Part shown: one piece after another, positions 9,190 through 18,899 of the stretch
Layout of the letters: each line of letters begins with the position of its first letter
Numbering within the stretch: the first letter of the stretch is position 1
Origin: Gemmatimonadota bacterium
GTDB lineage: Bacteria; Gemmatimonadota; Gemmatimonadetes; Longimicrobiales; Gaopeijiaceae
DNA: 64,000 nt
Assembly: GCA_029262115.1 (NCBI GenBank)
Contig: JAJCZZ010000020.1
Span: forward strand, 1-64,000
Direction: 5' to 3'
Program-made: the position numbers and the translations under genes
Notes under the pieces: model-generated
Told to the model about the DNA's origin: nothing
The model's input: only the letters and a program-made list of their open reading frames with translations
Databases searched by the model: none

Positions 9190-9252
9190 ACTTCACTTAT
9201 AGAGTAGTTAGCGTTACATATAGTCACGAAAACTACGCACTCAGGAGGAATC
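9190..9252. promoter_or_regulatory. AT-rich divergent promoter region
   Basis: This short gap between divergent genes is markedly AT-rich. It contains an inverted repeat GTAGTT (9204-9209) / AACTAC (9231-9236) around a TATAGT element (about 9219-9224) that could be a -10 box for the rightward gene. The downstream HTH protein could act here; that is inference. Confidence 0.35.
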
Positions 9253-9615
9253 GTGGCTGGATCGGAAGGCCTCGAGTTGGCCGGACGGGACAGCGGCACC
9301 GACATGCTGGCCCTGAGCGCACTCACCATTGCAGGCTACCTCACATTCGTCGTCGGGTTGCTGGCCGGAAAGATATCGGGAAACAGGGAGCTCCTCGGCG
9401 CGGTGGCGGCCGATGAGCGGGTCCGCGCCATTCGAGGAGACGCGTTCACGTGGGGATTCAGTGCCATGCTCGTCTTCCAGGTGTTGGTTCTCGTCGGCGT
9501 GCCGGTCGTCGGCCGGATATCAGGTGTCGCGATTCCGGCCGAGATACTCGCGAATCTGTCGATCGGCACGGGGATCGTCGCGGCCTTCTCCCGTTACCTC
9601 TGGCTGGATCGATGA
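9253..9615 (+). CDS. small membrane protein paired with HTH regulator
   Basis: This 120-residue protein has three predicted membrane segments: about residues 18-41 (LALSALTIAGYLTFVVGLLA), 63-84 (GFSAMLVFQVLVLVGVPVVG) and 92-113. The GTG start at 9253 is preceded by AGGAGG. It resembles the DUF2178-type membrane proteins that sit next to short Xre-type regulators in many bacteria. Its stop overlaps the start of the HTH gene (ATGA), so the two are made together. Their joint role is not established. A membrane sensor that controls the small regulator is one possibility. Confidence 0.6.
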   Translation: MAGSEGLELAGRDSGTDMLALSALTIAGYLTFVVGLLAGKISGNRELLGAVAADERVRAIRGDAFTWGFSAMLVFQVLVLVGVPVVGRISGVAIPAEILANLSIGTGIVAAFSRYLWLDR

Positions 9616-9827
9616 GCACGGAACGACTCCTGAACACGATGAGGGTTCAGCGTGCAATACATGACATGACCCAGGGCAAAGTCGCCGAGCGAGTGGGCGT
9701 CACGAGGAAGAGCATCAACGCCATCGAGAACGGTCGTTTCGTGCCGTCCACAGAACTAGCGCTCAAGCTGTCGCGACTCTTCGGCGTGACCGTGGAGCAG
9801 CTTTTCCAGCTTCCGGATCCGGAGTGA
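9612..9827 (+). CDS. small HTH transcriptional regulator (Xre/YozG-like)
   Basis: The 71-residue protein is a bare helix-turn-helix of the Xre family, with DMTQGKVAERVGVTRKSINA as the HTH and the usual AIENGRFVPSTELALKLS continuation. The protein ends EQLFQLPDPE, matching short YozG-like regulators. It overlaps the upstream membrane protein gene by four bases. It probably binds DNA as a dimer and may regulate the divergent promoter region just upstream of its operon. Confidence 0.82.
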   Translation: MSTERLLNTMRVQRAIHDMTQGKVAERVGVTRKSINAIENGRFVPSTELALKLSRLFGVTVEQLFQLPDPE

Positions 9828-9830
9828 CCC

Positions 9831-11807
9831 CTACGCCCCCGCGCCCGCGTCGATCGCCTCGGCCACCAACTCCACGACGTGCCGCACCTTCACGGGCTTG
9901 TCCGCAAAACCGTCCTGCGCCTTCAGCCCGTCTTCCAGCATGGCCATGCAGAAGGGACAACTCACCGCGAGCGTCGGTGCTTCGGTCTCCATGATCTCCG
10001 CGGCGCGGTTCCAGCTTACCCGTGGCTCCTTCTCCTCACGCCAGAAGTTCCCACCGCCCGCACCGCAGCAGAATGATTCCTCACGGTTCCTCGGAAGCTC
10101 GACCAGGTCTCCGCCCGAACGTTGGACCAGCGCGCGCTGTTCCTCGTAGATCCCGTTGTATCGCCCGTAGAAGCACGAATCGTGGTACGCCACACGACCG
10201 AGGTCGGACCCATCCGGTAGCCCCTGCCGGCGGACCAACGCGGACACTTCCTCCTCGACGCTCACGATGTCGAAAGGCATGGCGTCCATCCCTTCCGGAA
10301 GGAAGTCCTTGTAATCCTTGCCGAAGACCTGGTGACAGTGCGGGTTCGTGACCATCAGCCGGTCGAAGGAGACGCTCCCGAACAGCTCCATGTTCATCTG
10401 GGCGTTCATCTGGAACTGCAGCTCGTTGCCCATCCGGCGATAGTTCTCGCCGCAGCACACTTCGGTATCTCCGAAAATCCGGTAATCAACGCCGAAGTGG
10501 TCGAGCACTTTGAGCGTTGCTCGTGTGGTCTCTACTGAACGGTCGTCGTACAGTCCCCAGCACCCAACCCAGAAGAGGACCTCGAAGCGCTCCCCGGGCG
10601 CAATGATCCGAACCCCTTCCCCGAGCTTCTCGATGGTCTCCGTCTTCTTGTGCTCGCCGTACCCCCACGGATCGCCCTGGCGCTCCATGTTCGTGAAGAC
10701 CTTCTGGTACTCGGGCTCGACCTCCCCGGCGTCGAGTACCTGGTACCGGCGCAGGTTGAGCAGCATCGACAGGTGGTCGATGTCCACGGGGCACGCCTGA
10801 ACGCACGCCATGCACGTCGTGCACTCCCAGAGCGTCTGGTCCGCGATCACGTGGTTGACCAGTGGCTGCTGCTCAAGCGGGAGGCCTTCCCACTCGATGC
10901 CCTTCTCCTGTCCGACCGTCCGTGCCACCGCGGCCTGATTCCCGTGCGGAGTCTCCCCCTTGGCGTGGTACTTCAGATCGACGATGAAGTCCCGGGGATT
11001 GAGCAGCTTACCCGTGGCGTACGCAGGACACGCTTCCTGGCATCGCCCACATTCGATGCACGTCAGCAGGTCAAGCCTGTCGGTCCAAGCGAAGTCCGCC
11101 AGCTTGTTCCAGCCGTATGAATCGCCGCCATCGAAGTCCAGCTCGGCCTCGAGGTCCATGGGATCCATGCGCTGGATGTCGTCGAGTTGCTGGACGACCG
11201 CGTTGACGGGCGCTCCCATGATGTGGAAGTGCTTCGAGGTGGGCACGTAAGCCAGAAAGCCGAACGCGAGCACGAGGTGCGCGTAACCCCAGTACGTCGA
11301 CGCCATCCCACCCGCGAACTGCTCGCCGAGGTATGTGGCGCCGATCAGGCCGATGACCGTCAGGACCACGGCCGACTCGATGCCGTGGTAGGTGAGGTAG
11401 GGCGGACGGAAGACGAAGCGACGGATGGCCAGAATCGCGATCCCCAGGAGGATGGCGAACGCGAAGCCTGTGACGACCCAGGTGACGCTGGCGAGCGGGC
11501 CGTGGAGAAAACCCTCGCCTCCGGATACGAGGCGCCAGAGCAGGTCGACGGTGGCCCCGCTGAACGCAAGAAAGCCCCAGAAAACGAGCGCGTGGGCCCA
11601 TCCCGCGGTCAGCCGTCGCCTCACTTTCGACTGACCGATGACCTCGCTGAAGAAGATCCAGATCCGGTCTCCGATGCGATCTGTTCGGTCGTCCGGCGAT
11701 CCTCTGAGGATGAACGACGTCTTCCCCCATACGAGGCGGGTGAAGATGGCCAGGGCGCCGACCAGGTAGACGGCAACGAGAATCCGGACGATGTCATGGG
11801 TGGTCAT
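9831..11807 (-). CDS. membrane-bound Fe-S oxidoreductase with CCG domains (HdrD/DsrK-like, possible ETF:quinone oxidoreductase)
   Basis: This 658-residue protein combines several modules. The N-terminal third is a NarI-like membrane domain with about five or six helices. Then come two [4Fe-4S] ferredoxin motifs (CIECGRCQEACP and CTTCMACVQACP). Two cysteine-rich CCG domains follow: VGCWG with CCGE, and HDSCFYGR with FCCGAGGGNFW and a final CPFC. This order is that of the fused NarI/HdrD-type proteins, some of which pass electrons from electron-transfer flavoprotein to menaquinone during fatty-acid oxidation. No etfAB genes lie in the window, so the donor is inferred only. The gene is single and its start at ATG 11807 gives a complete first helix. 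Confidence 0.8.
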   Translation of the reverse strand: MTTHDIVRILVAVYLVGALAIFTRLVWGKTSFILRGSPDDRTDRIGDRIWIFFSEVIGQSKVRRRLTAGWAHALVFWGFLAFSGATVDLLWRLVSGGEGFLHGPLASVTWVVTGFAFAILLGIAILAIRRFVFRPPYLTYHGIESAVVLTVIGLIGATYLGEQFAGGMASTYWGYAHLVLAFGFLAYVPTSKHFHIMGAPVNAVVQQLDDIQRMDPMDLEAELDFDGGDSYGWNKLADFAWTDRLDLLTCIECGRCQEACPAYATGKLLNPRDFIVDLKYHAKGETPHGNQAAVARTVGQEKGIEWEGLPLEQQPLVNHVIADQTLWECTTCMACVQACPVDIDHLSMLLNLRRYQVLDAGEVEPEYQKVFTNMERQGDPWGYGEHKKTETIEKLGEGVRIIAPGERFEVLFWVGCWGLYDDRSVETTRATLKVLDHFGVDYRIFGDTEVCCGENYRRMGNELQFQMNAQMNMELFGSVSFDRLMVTNPHCHQVFGKDYKDFLPEGMDAMPFDIVSVEEEVSALVRRQGLPDGSDLGRVAYHDSCFYGRYNGIYEEQRALVQRSGGDLVELPRNREESFCCGAGGGNFWREEKEPRVSWNRAAEIMETEAPTLAVSCPFCMAMLEDGLKAQDGFADKPVKVRHVVELVAEAIDAGAGA

Positions 11808-11893
11808 GGGGGGTAGACTAGCGCGTCGGAACCGCCCTTACCAGCCGAGGTAGCAGGGTGTTCTGCATGACTCGCATCAGCCCAGGAGATTGC

Positions 11894-13363
<1,470 letters not shown>

Positions 13364-13414
13364 AGGGGGGGCGGAGGGAGCGGCTCTGGGGGGCAGCGGG
13401 CGCGGGGTCGACCG

Positions 13415-13530
13415 AATCCGATGGACCGGGAAGCGGGATCCGATGGACCGGGAGGCGGAATCCGATGGACCGGGAAGCGGGATCCGATGGACCGGGAGGC
13501 GGAATCCGCTGGACCGGAGGCGGAATCCGG
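13415..13530. repeat. 22-bp tandem repeat array (alternating A/B units)
   Basis: Five consecutive copies of a 22-bp unit, plus a 7-base start of a sixth, lie just downstream of the ChlI-like gene. The unit core is ATCCGATGGACCGGGA. Copies at 13415, 13437, 13459 and 13481 alternate between two variants that differ at the first base and at AAGCGG/AGGCGG, which gives a 44-bp higher-order period. The copy at 13503 has lost one base. The period is not a multiple of three, so it is not a coding repeat. Confidence 0.9.
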
Positions 13531-13629
13531 TCCGGCGGGAAGGCGCGATCCGCACGGGCGGGACGACAGATCACGCCGGACGGGTCGACGCAATCTCGCT
13601 GGCCGGGTCGACTACATCCCGCTAAACCA

Positions 13630-13717
13630 GAAATAGTGCCGGTACGGTAGCGGTCGTCGGCCCCCTCCCGGACTGTATCACGATAGGCCCGAAATAGTGC
13701 CGGTACGATAGCAGTCG
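13630..13717. repeat. 27-bp direct repeat pair
   Basis: Two near-identical 27-bp copies begin at 13630 and 13691. Both start GAAATAGTGCCGGTACG and continue TAGCGGTCG or TAGCAGTCG after one variable base. They are spaced 61 bp start to start, in the gap between convergent genes. They could be operator-like, recombination-related or remnants of a dispersed repeat. Confidence 0.75.
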
Positions 13718-13808
13718 GCGCCGTCCTCGGGCGGGGTTGGCCCCTTGGGAGGGAGTCGCGGCTGCCGACGCGCCTCCTCCTCCGGCGACCCTCCGCGTGG
13801 GCGACGCC

Positions 13809-14567
13809 TCAGCACTCGAGTTCGGGAATTGGATTGATCGGGAGGGTTCGCAGCATGGCCCGGGCCATGTAGCTACGGGTGTACACCACGATCAGGCTGC
13901 CCCGATTGTAGAGTTCGATGGAGTCGATCTCATCCGACGAATACGCTCGGAGGTCCGCCGGCCCGCCGAGCGCCCGCACACCGTCGATGCAGACCCTCGG
14001 CGGCCGGCGGCCGATACAGAGGTTTCCGACTGCGTCCACGTTGCACGGTCGCAGTGCGGGAACTGCGGCCTGCACGTCGTCTCGAGCGCTCGCGGCCGCC
14101 GACCGGGCCAGGCGCGCCCGGTCGAGGAGGACGACTGATCCGACGTAGGCGCGCCTGCGGGTCTCCAGTTTGGCCCGCGCGGATTGGAGGCCCTGCTGTG
14201 CCACGGAAACTTCGACGCCCTGCAAGGCGATCGGGTCCGGTGACATGGCCACCGAGAGCGTGTCCCGCGCACTGGCCGACGCCAGCACCGCTGAGGTGGT
14301 CCGGTATCCCAGCTGCTCGAATCTGAGCTCTACCCTCCCGCCGTCCGGGACGCGCAACCGGAAGTACCCTCGCGCGTCCGTCGTCGTCGCGCGATCCAGT
14401 TCGTCGGCCGTCGCGAGCGCACCCGAAATGGGTCGCCCGGATTGGAAGTCCACCAGGTAGCCGACGAGTGAGATGTACGGACGATCCCCCACCACCTGGC
14501 CCCATCCCACTGACGGTAGGACGCTCGCGAAACAAACCGCACCCACGACAACGTAGACAAACCTCAC
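13809..14567 (-). CDS. carboxypeptidase-regulatory-like / TonB plug domain protein
   Basis: This 252-residue exported protein starts with a signal peptide (FVYVVVGAVCFASVLPSVGW) followed by a carboxypeptidase-regulatory-like beta-sandwich (YLVDFQSGRPISGALATADE, then ARGYFRLRVPDGG). The C-terminal half resembles the plug domain of TonB-dependent receptors (RPPRVCIDGVRALGG, then SSDEIDSIELYNRGSLIVVY). There is no beta-barrel, so it is a stand-alone sandwich-plug protein rather than a receptor. GTG 14567 is chosen because GGAGGT lies upstream and the SDR stop (14570) sits next to it. It is the last gene of a leftward four-gene operon. Confidence 0.68.
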   Translation of the reverse strand: MRFVYVVVGAVCFASVLPSVGWGQVVGDRPYISLVGYLVDFQSGRPISGALATADELDRATTTDARGYFRLRVPDGGRVELRFEQLGYRTTSAVLASASARDTLSVAMSPDPIALQGVEVSVAQQGLQSARAKLETRRRAYVGSVVLLDRARLARSAAASARDDVQAAVPALRPCNVDAVGNLCIGRRPPRVCIDGVRALGGPADLRAYSSDEIDSIELYNRGSLIVVYTRSYMARAMLRTLPINPIPELEC

Positions 14568-14569
14568 CC

Positions 14570-15334
14570 TTACCTCCCCTTCCCACCATCCACCGCCAGG
14601 ACCTGCCCGGTGATCCACGACGCATAGTCCGACGCGAGGAACAGCACCGCATGTGCGATATCGGCCGGCGTCCCCAGACGGCGGAGGGAGATACCGTTCA
14701 CGAGCGCTCGCTGGCCTTCCTCACCATACGACTGCCACTGCCGTTCGGTGGCGGCGTTCGACCGCACGAAGCCGGGGGCAATGTTGTTGACCGTAATGCC
14801 GAAGGGGCCCAACTCGTGGGCCAGTTGGCGGGTGAGGCCGATCTGGCCGGCCTTTGCGGACGCGTACGCCTGGATGCCCGTGAGGCTGACACCCAGTCCC
14901 GCGCCGCTGGAGATATTCACAATCCGGCCGTAGCCGGCGGCCTTCAGGGCCGGCGCCACGGCCTGGACGCACCAGAAGGCCGCGTTCAGGTTCACGGCCA
15001 CGATCCCGTGCCAGTCGAGGGCGTCCACCTCCTCGAGAGGCCGGCCGACCTGCCCGAGCACCCCGCCAGCGTTGTTGACCAGCACGTCGACCCGGCCGGA
15101 CGCCTCCAGGGCCTCCCCCACCCACGCCGTCACCAACTCGCGGTTGGTCACGTCGACCCGACTGACGGTGCACGCTTCTCCGATCAGGTCAGCCGTCTCC
15201 GCCAGGCCGTCGCCGTCCACGTCGCACGCGAACACTCGGGCGCCCCGTGCGGCGAACGCGCCCGCGATCGCGCGCCCGAAGCCGTGGGCCGCCCCGGTGA
15301 CGAGCACCACCCGCTGGGCGAAGTCGATCCTCAC
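14570..15334 (-). CDS. short-chain dehydrogenase/reductase (SDR)
   Basis: The 254-residue protein is a classical SDR, an NAD(P)-dependent alcohol/ketone oxidoreductase. VLVTGAAHGFGRAIA is the TGxxxGxG cofactor loop, NNAG is present (VLVNNAGGVLG), and the catalytic Ser-Tyr-Lys set is in NISSGAG and YASAKAG. The family end DYASWITGQVLAVDGG is intact. The start is GTG 15334, overlapping the upstream creatininase-like gene's stop (GTGA). The substrate is unknown. Co-transcription with a creatininase-family amidohydrolase suggests a small catabolic or cofactor-maturation role. Confidence 0.87.
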   Translation of the reverse strand: MRIDFAQRVVLVTGAAHGFGRAIAGAFAARGARVFACDVDGDGLAETADLIGEACTVSRVDVTNRELVTAWVGEALEASGRVDVLVNNAGGVLGQVGRPLEEVDALDWHGIVAVNLNAAFWCVQAVAPALKAAGYGRIVNISSGAGLGVSLTGIQAYASAKAGQIGLTRQLAHELGPFGITVNNIAPGFVRSNAATERQWQSYGEEGQRALVNGISLRRLGTPADIAHAVLFLASDYASWITGQVLAVDGGKGR

Positions 15335-16032
15335 GACCAACCTCCCTCGAGAAGCGCCCGTGTCTCCGTGACGGCCACGTCCCACACATGGTCGAGGTCA
15401 GATTCCGGGCGCGTGTAATATCCGCCGAACGATCCGTCGCCCAGGTGCTGTCGGAATTCGGAGGCCGACATGCCGTCCCTCCCGGACAGGTCCACCGGTG
15501 CCTTCGTGCTCTCCGGCAGCACAACCCCGTCCACCCGCGTCCATGCGAAGCCCTCCATCCACGACGCGTGTGACGCGTCCGGGTCGATAGCCCGCACCGC
15601 CGCCATCGTCCCAGGAGCCGCCCACCAGTCGTGCCAGCACAGTCGCGAGTCCGCCCGCCGCTCCGCCCACCGTTCGACCGACGCCCTCGCCACCCGATTC
15701 CCGCCGTGACCGTTCACGACTGCGATGCGCCGGAAACCGTGCGCGTACACGCTGTCCAGGATCTCGTCGAGCACCCGCTGATACGTCTTCGGCGTGAGGG
15801 TGACCGTCCCAGGATAGCCCATAAAATACGGGGTGACCCCGTACGGAAGCGCTGGGAAGACGGGCACCCCAAGCGGCTCGGCCGCGTCGACCGCGACCCG
15901 CTCCGACAGGATCGCATCAACCGCGAGGCTGAGGTACGCGTGCTGCTCCACACTCCCGAGTGGTACGACACAGCGGTCGTCGCCCTCGAGGTAGGTTTCC
16001 ACCTGCATCCACGTCATGTCGGGCACGCGCAT
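15331..16032 (-). CDS. creatininase family amidohydrolase
   Basis: The 233-residue product matches the creatininase/MftE family of metal-dependent amidohydrolases. PLGSVEQHAYLSLAVDAI carries the E, H and D metal ligands near the N-terminus. AVVNGHGGNRV is the second metal-binding loop, and a conserved glutamate follows in SHASWMEGFAWTR. Family members hydrolyse creatinine or formamides or trim the mycofactocin peptide, and the exact reaction here is unknown. ATG 16032 overlaps the MutY stop by one base (TGATG) and the gene's own stop overlaps the SDR start, so all three are coupled. Confidence 0.8.
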   Translation of the reverse strand: MRVPDMTWMQVETYLEGDDRCVVPLGSVEQHAYLSLAVDAILSERVAVDAAEPLGVPVFPALPYGVTPYFMGYPGTVTLTPKTYQRVLDEILDSVYAHGFRRIAVVNGHGGNRVARASVERWAERRADSRLCWHDWWAAPGTMAAVRAIDPDASHASWMEGFAWTRVDGVVLPESTKAPVDLSGRDGMSASEFRQHLGDGSFGGYYTRPESDLDHVWDVAVTETRALLEGGWS

Positions 16033-17570
16033 CAACAATTCTCCATGGGGATGGTCATCTGGATTGCACCACCTCGCGGGGACCCGTCTGCCGCGCTCGC
16101 TCGAACCGGGCCGGCACCGTCGACCGCGCCCGCTGGGTCGGAGTCGGCCGCGCTCCTCGCGATCTTCTGCTGGGCTACTGGAAGGGCCACTCCGGGGTCG
16201 GACAGGTCGACCCACCGGACGTCCGGACGTGTGACGGGCCCGGATTCGGTCGTCGCTTCGGAAGTTCGCAGACCCACGTCGGTCGTGGGTACGCCTTGGG
16301 CCACCTGTCCGCTGGCCTCGCCTCCGCCGCCCTCTACATGGCCGTCCTCAACCCGACCGCCCTCGCCGTCCTCTACATGGCCACCCTCGACCCGACCATC
16401 CCCGACCCGACCCGCCGCTCCGACCCACCGCTCCCCCGCCGCCGCGAACACCACCGGAAAGTACGTCGCGTCCAGGTGGCTGAACTTGTGCCGCACGGGA
16501 GGCAGAACGCGAACGGGGAGGGCGACCTCCTGCTCCCCCAGGAGCGCCAGGAGCGCTCCCGCCGCCTCGGCGCTCACCCGCACGAGCTGCTCCTCTGACG
16601 GGCGCGCGCCTCCTCCACGTGGGGGGCCCCCGGACGCTCGCCACGACCCACCCGCTCGGCCCGACTCGCCAGATCCTCCCGTCCCGCCAGATCCTCCCGT
16701 CCCACCCCCGACATCCGAGTCGCTCACTCGCCCGTCCCCGTCCACCTCCACCGTCGGAAAGCTCCACATCCCGGCCAGAAGCCCCGAGTCGGGCCGCCGC
16801 ACCAGCAGCGCCCGTCCGTCCGCACGCACAACCACCGGCGTGGCGAAGAACGCAGTGGGTGCGGCCTTGCGCACCTTGCGCGCTGGCCGCTCATGCTGCG
16901 TGCCAACGGTGCGCGCCGCGCACCACTCTTCCACCGGACAGGCGTCGCAACGCGGCGCACGAGGACTGCAGATCGTGGATCCCAGATCCATGAGCGCCTG
17001 ATTCCAGTCGCCGGGTCGGACCGGGTCGACGAGCACCGCACCGGTCTCCCGCAGCCAGCGCGCCGACGGCTCCGCCACATCGAACAGCCGTGCGAACACC
17101 CTCCGCACGTTTCCGTCAACAGCCGGCACCGCCTCACCGAACGCGATACTCGCCACCGCACCGGCGGCGTACTCGCCGAGGCCGGGCAACTCGCGTAGCC
17201 GGGCGTAATCCGATGGCACATCTCCATCGAAAGTCTCGCGCACGACCTGCGCTCCGGCGTGAAGGTTTCGGGCCCTTCGGTAGTAGCCGAGGCCTTCCCA
17301 CACCATCAGCACATCGTCGACCTCCGCCTCGGCAAGCGAATCGAGGTCCGGGAACCGCTTCAGCCAGGCTTCGTAGTACCTGAGCACGGTGTCGACACGG
17401 GTCTGCTGAAGCATGACCTCGGACACCCAGATCCGGTACGGGTCGCTTTCACCCCGCCAGGGGAGGTCTCTGGCCGTTCGGTCGTAATGGTTCAGAAGCG
17501 CGGCGCGCAGATCCCGGACTCGGTTCGGATCGGGTGTCGAGGGCGCTTCGGCGGCAGATCGGCGGCTCAT
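16032..17570 (-). CDS. mutY: A/G-specific adenine DNA glycosylase with enlarged C-terminal domain
   Basis: The N-terminal 220 residues are a standard MutY, which removes adenine mispaired with 8-oxoguanine. SEVMLQQTR has the catalytic Glu51, LPGLGEYAAGAV (128-139) is the helix-hairpin-helix, VPAVDGNVRRV has Asp152, and Cys201/208/211/217 bind the [4Fe-4S] cluster. The NUDIX-like C-terminal domain is interrupted twice. One insert is a glycine/serine-rich linker (about residues 285-330) and the other is a GRVEDGHVEGG-type repeat (about 395-440). A long disordered tail follows. At 512 residues it is much longer than the usual 350. It leads a leftward operon and is divergent from the VWA gene. 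Confidence 0.9.
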   Translation of the reverse strand: MSRRSAAEAPSTPDPNRVRDLRAALLNHYDRTARDLPWRGESDPYRIWVSEVMLQQTRVDTVLRYYEAWLKRFPDLDSLAEAEVDDVLMVWEGLGYYRRARNLHAGAQVVRETFDGDVPSDYARLRELPGLGEYAAGAVASIAFGEAVPAVDGNVRRVFARLFDVAEPSARWLRETGAVLVDPVRPGDWNQALMDLGSTICSPRAPRCDACPVEEWCAARTVGTQHERPARKVRKAAPTAFFATPVVVRADGRALLVRRPDSGLLAGMWSFPTVEVDGDGRVSDSDVGGGTGGSGGTGGSGESGRAGGSWRASGGPPRGGGARPSEEQLVRVSAEAAGALLALLGEQEVALPVRVLPPVRHKFSHLDATYFPVVFAAAGERWVGAAGRVGDGRVEGGHVEDGEGGRVEDGHVEGGGGEASGQVAQGVPTTDVGLRTSEATTESGPVTRPDVRWVDLSDPGVALPVAQQKIARSAADSDPAGAVDGAGPVRASAADGSPRGGAIQMTIPMENC

Positions 17571-17606
17571 GGCGGGAAGGTACCGGAAGCCCTCATCTTT
17601 CGCCTC

Positions 17607-18899
17607 ATGCGCTTCACGACATACAGCAAGTACAAGGGCAAGTGGCTCGACGCCCTCAATCTCGAGTCACTGCTCGAGCACCTGTCCGATTTTCTGTTGG
17701 ATGGGGGATTCGCGGGCGGGCCCCACTTCCATCCCTACTGGGGCTGGTCCGGTCTGGACGACAAGGGAAGCACGGACGGGCTCAAACGCGCGCTTCTGGA
17801 GGCGCTGGTCAACAGCGGACAGCTCACACAGGAGATGATCGACGAGCTGCGCGGCGAGGGCCAAGGAGACGAAGCCATCCAGCAGCAGATCGCCGATCTC
17901 CTCGATGAACTGGTCCAGAAAATGGTCGAGGAGGGCTACATCAACATGGAGACGGGCAATCCGCAGATGCCCGGCGCCACCTACGACGTGACCGGGCAAG
18001 GCGAGATCGACGAAGCGGCCCAGGCGGCGCAACAGGTCCAGTTCAACCTCACGCAAAAGGGGATGGACTTCCTCGGCTACCGCGCGTTGAAAGGCCTGCT
18101 CGGGGCGCTCGGGAAGTCGAGCTTCGGCTCGCACGACACGCCCCACCTGTCGACCGGTATCGAGGCCGAGGCTGCCTCGAAGCCGTACGAGTTCGGCGAC
18201 ACGATGAACCTCGACATCCCCGCAACGCTGACCAGGGCGATCGAGCGGGAGGGTCTGGCCGTGCCGCTCAACCTCGAGTACGGCGACCTCATGGTGCACC
18301 AATCCGAGTTCCGCTCGTCGTGCGCGACCGTGCTGATGCTGGACATCAGCCATTCGATGGTGCTGTACGGCGAGGACCGCTTCACGCCCGCCAAGCGGGT
18401 GGCGCTGGCGCTGTCCCACCTTATCCGCACGCACTTCCCCGGCGACTCGCTTCACGTCGTCACCTTCGGCGACCGCGCCGAGGAGATTCCGTTGAGCCAG
18501 TTGGCCAAAGCGCAGGTCGGCCCGTTCCACACAAACACCGCCGAGGGGCTGGAAATCGCCCGCCGGCTTCTGATGGCGCAGAAAAAAGACATGCGTCAGA
18601 TCGTCATGATCACGGACGGCAAGCCGAGCGCCATGACCCTGCCGGACGGAAGAGTCTACACGAATTCCGGGGGACTCGACGCGATGATCCTGCGCCGGAC
18701 CTTCCAGGAAGTGGCGGCGTGTCGGAAGTCCGGCATCCCCATCAACACATTTATGCTCGCCCGGGACCCATTCCTGGTACAGTTCATCGTGAAGGTCTCG
18801 GAGATCGCGCGCGGGAAGGCGTATTTCACCAGCACCATGACACTCGGTCAGTACATCATGAAGGACTTCATGACGCGGAAGCGAAGGCGGATGGCGTGA
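17607..18899 (+). CDS. VWA domain protein (partner of ChlI-like ATPase)
   Basis: The 430-residue protein has a C-terminal von Willebrand factor A domain. TVLMLDISHSM (about residue 240) is the DxSxS-like MIDAS motif, followed by FTPAKRVALALSHLI and VVTFGDRAEEI. NTAEGLEIARRLL gives the MIDAS threonine and IVMITDGKPS the distal aspartate. The N-terminal half is charged and helical. Such proteins pair with MoxR/ChlI-type ATPases, and the obvious partner here is at 11894-13363. ATG 17607 begins MRFTTYSKYKGKWLDALN; upstream sequence in the same frame is antisense to mutY. The stop overlaps the next gene's GTG. Confidence 0.82.
   Translation: MRFTTYSKYKGKWLDALNLESLLEHLSDFLLDGGFAGGPHFHPYWGWSGLDDKGSTDGLKRALLEALVNSGQLTQEMIDELRGEGQGDEAIQQQIADLLDELVQKMVEEGYINMETGNPQMPGATYDVTGQGEIDEAAQAAQQVQFNLTQKGMDFLGYRALKGLLGALGKSSFGSHDTPHLSTGIEAEAASKPYEFGDTMNLDIPATLTRAIEREGLAVPLNLEYGDLMVHQSEFRSSCATVLMLDISHSMVLYGEDRFTPAKRVALALSHLIRTHFPGDSLHVVTFGDRAEEIPLSQLAKAQVGPFHTNTAEGLEIARRLLMAQKKDMRQIVMITDGKPSAMTLPDGRVYTNSGGLDAMILRRTFQEVAACRKSGIPINTFMLARDPFLVQFIVKVSEIARGKAYFTSTMTLGQYIMKDFMTRKRRRMA

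Larger units (their letters stand above)
13364..13808. other. intergenic region dominated by short repeats
   Basis: No gene is supported. The left part holds a 22-bp tandem array and the right part two copies of a 27-bp direct repeat (separate entries). The remainder is very GC-rich, with no tRNA or terminator with a T-tract. Open frames running through the repeats are artefacts of their composition. Confidence 0.5.

Noticed and set aside
13415-13530. CRISPR-like array
   Set aside because: Units are contiguous, with no variable spacers, and there are no cas genes; it is a tandem repeat.
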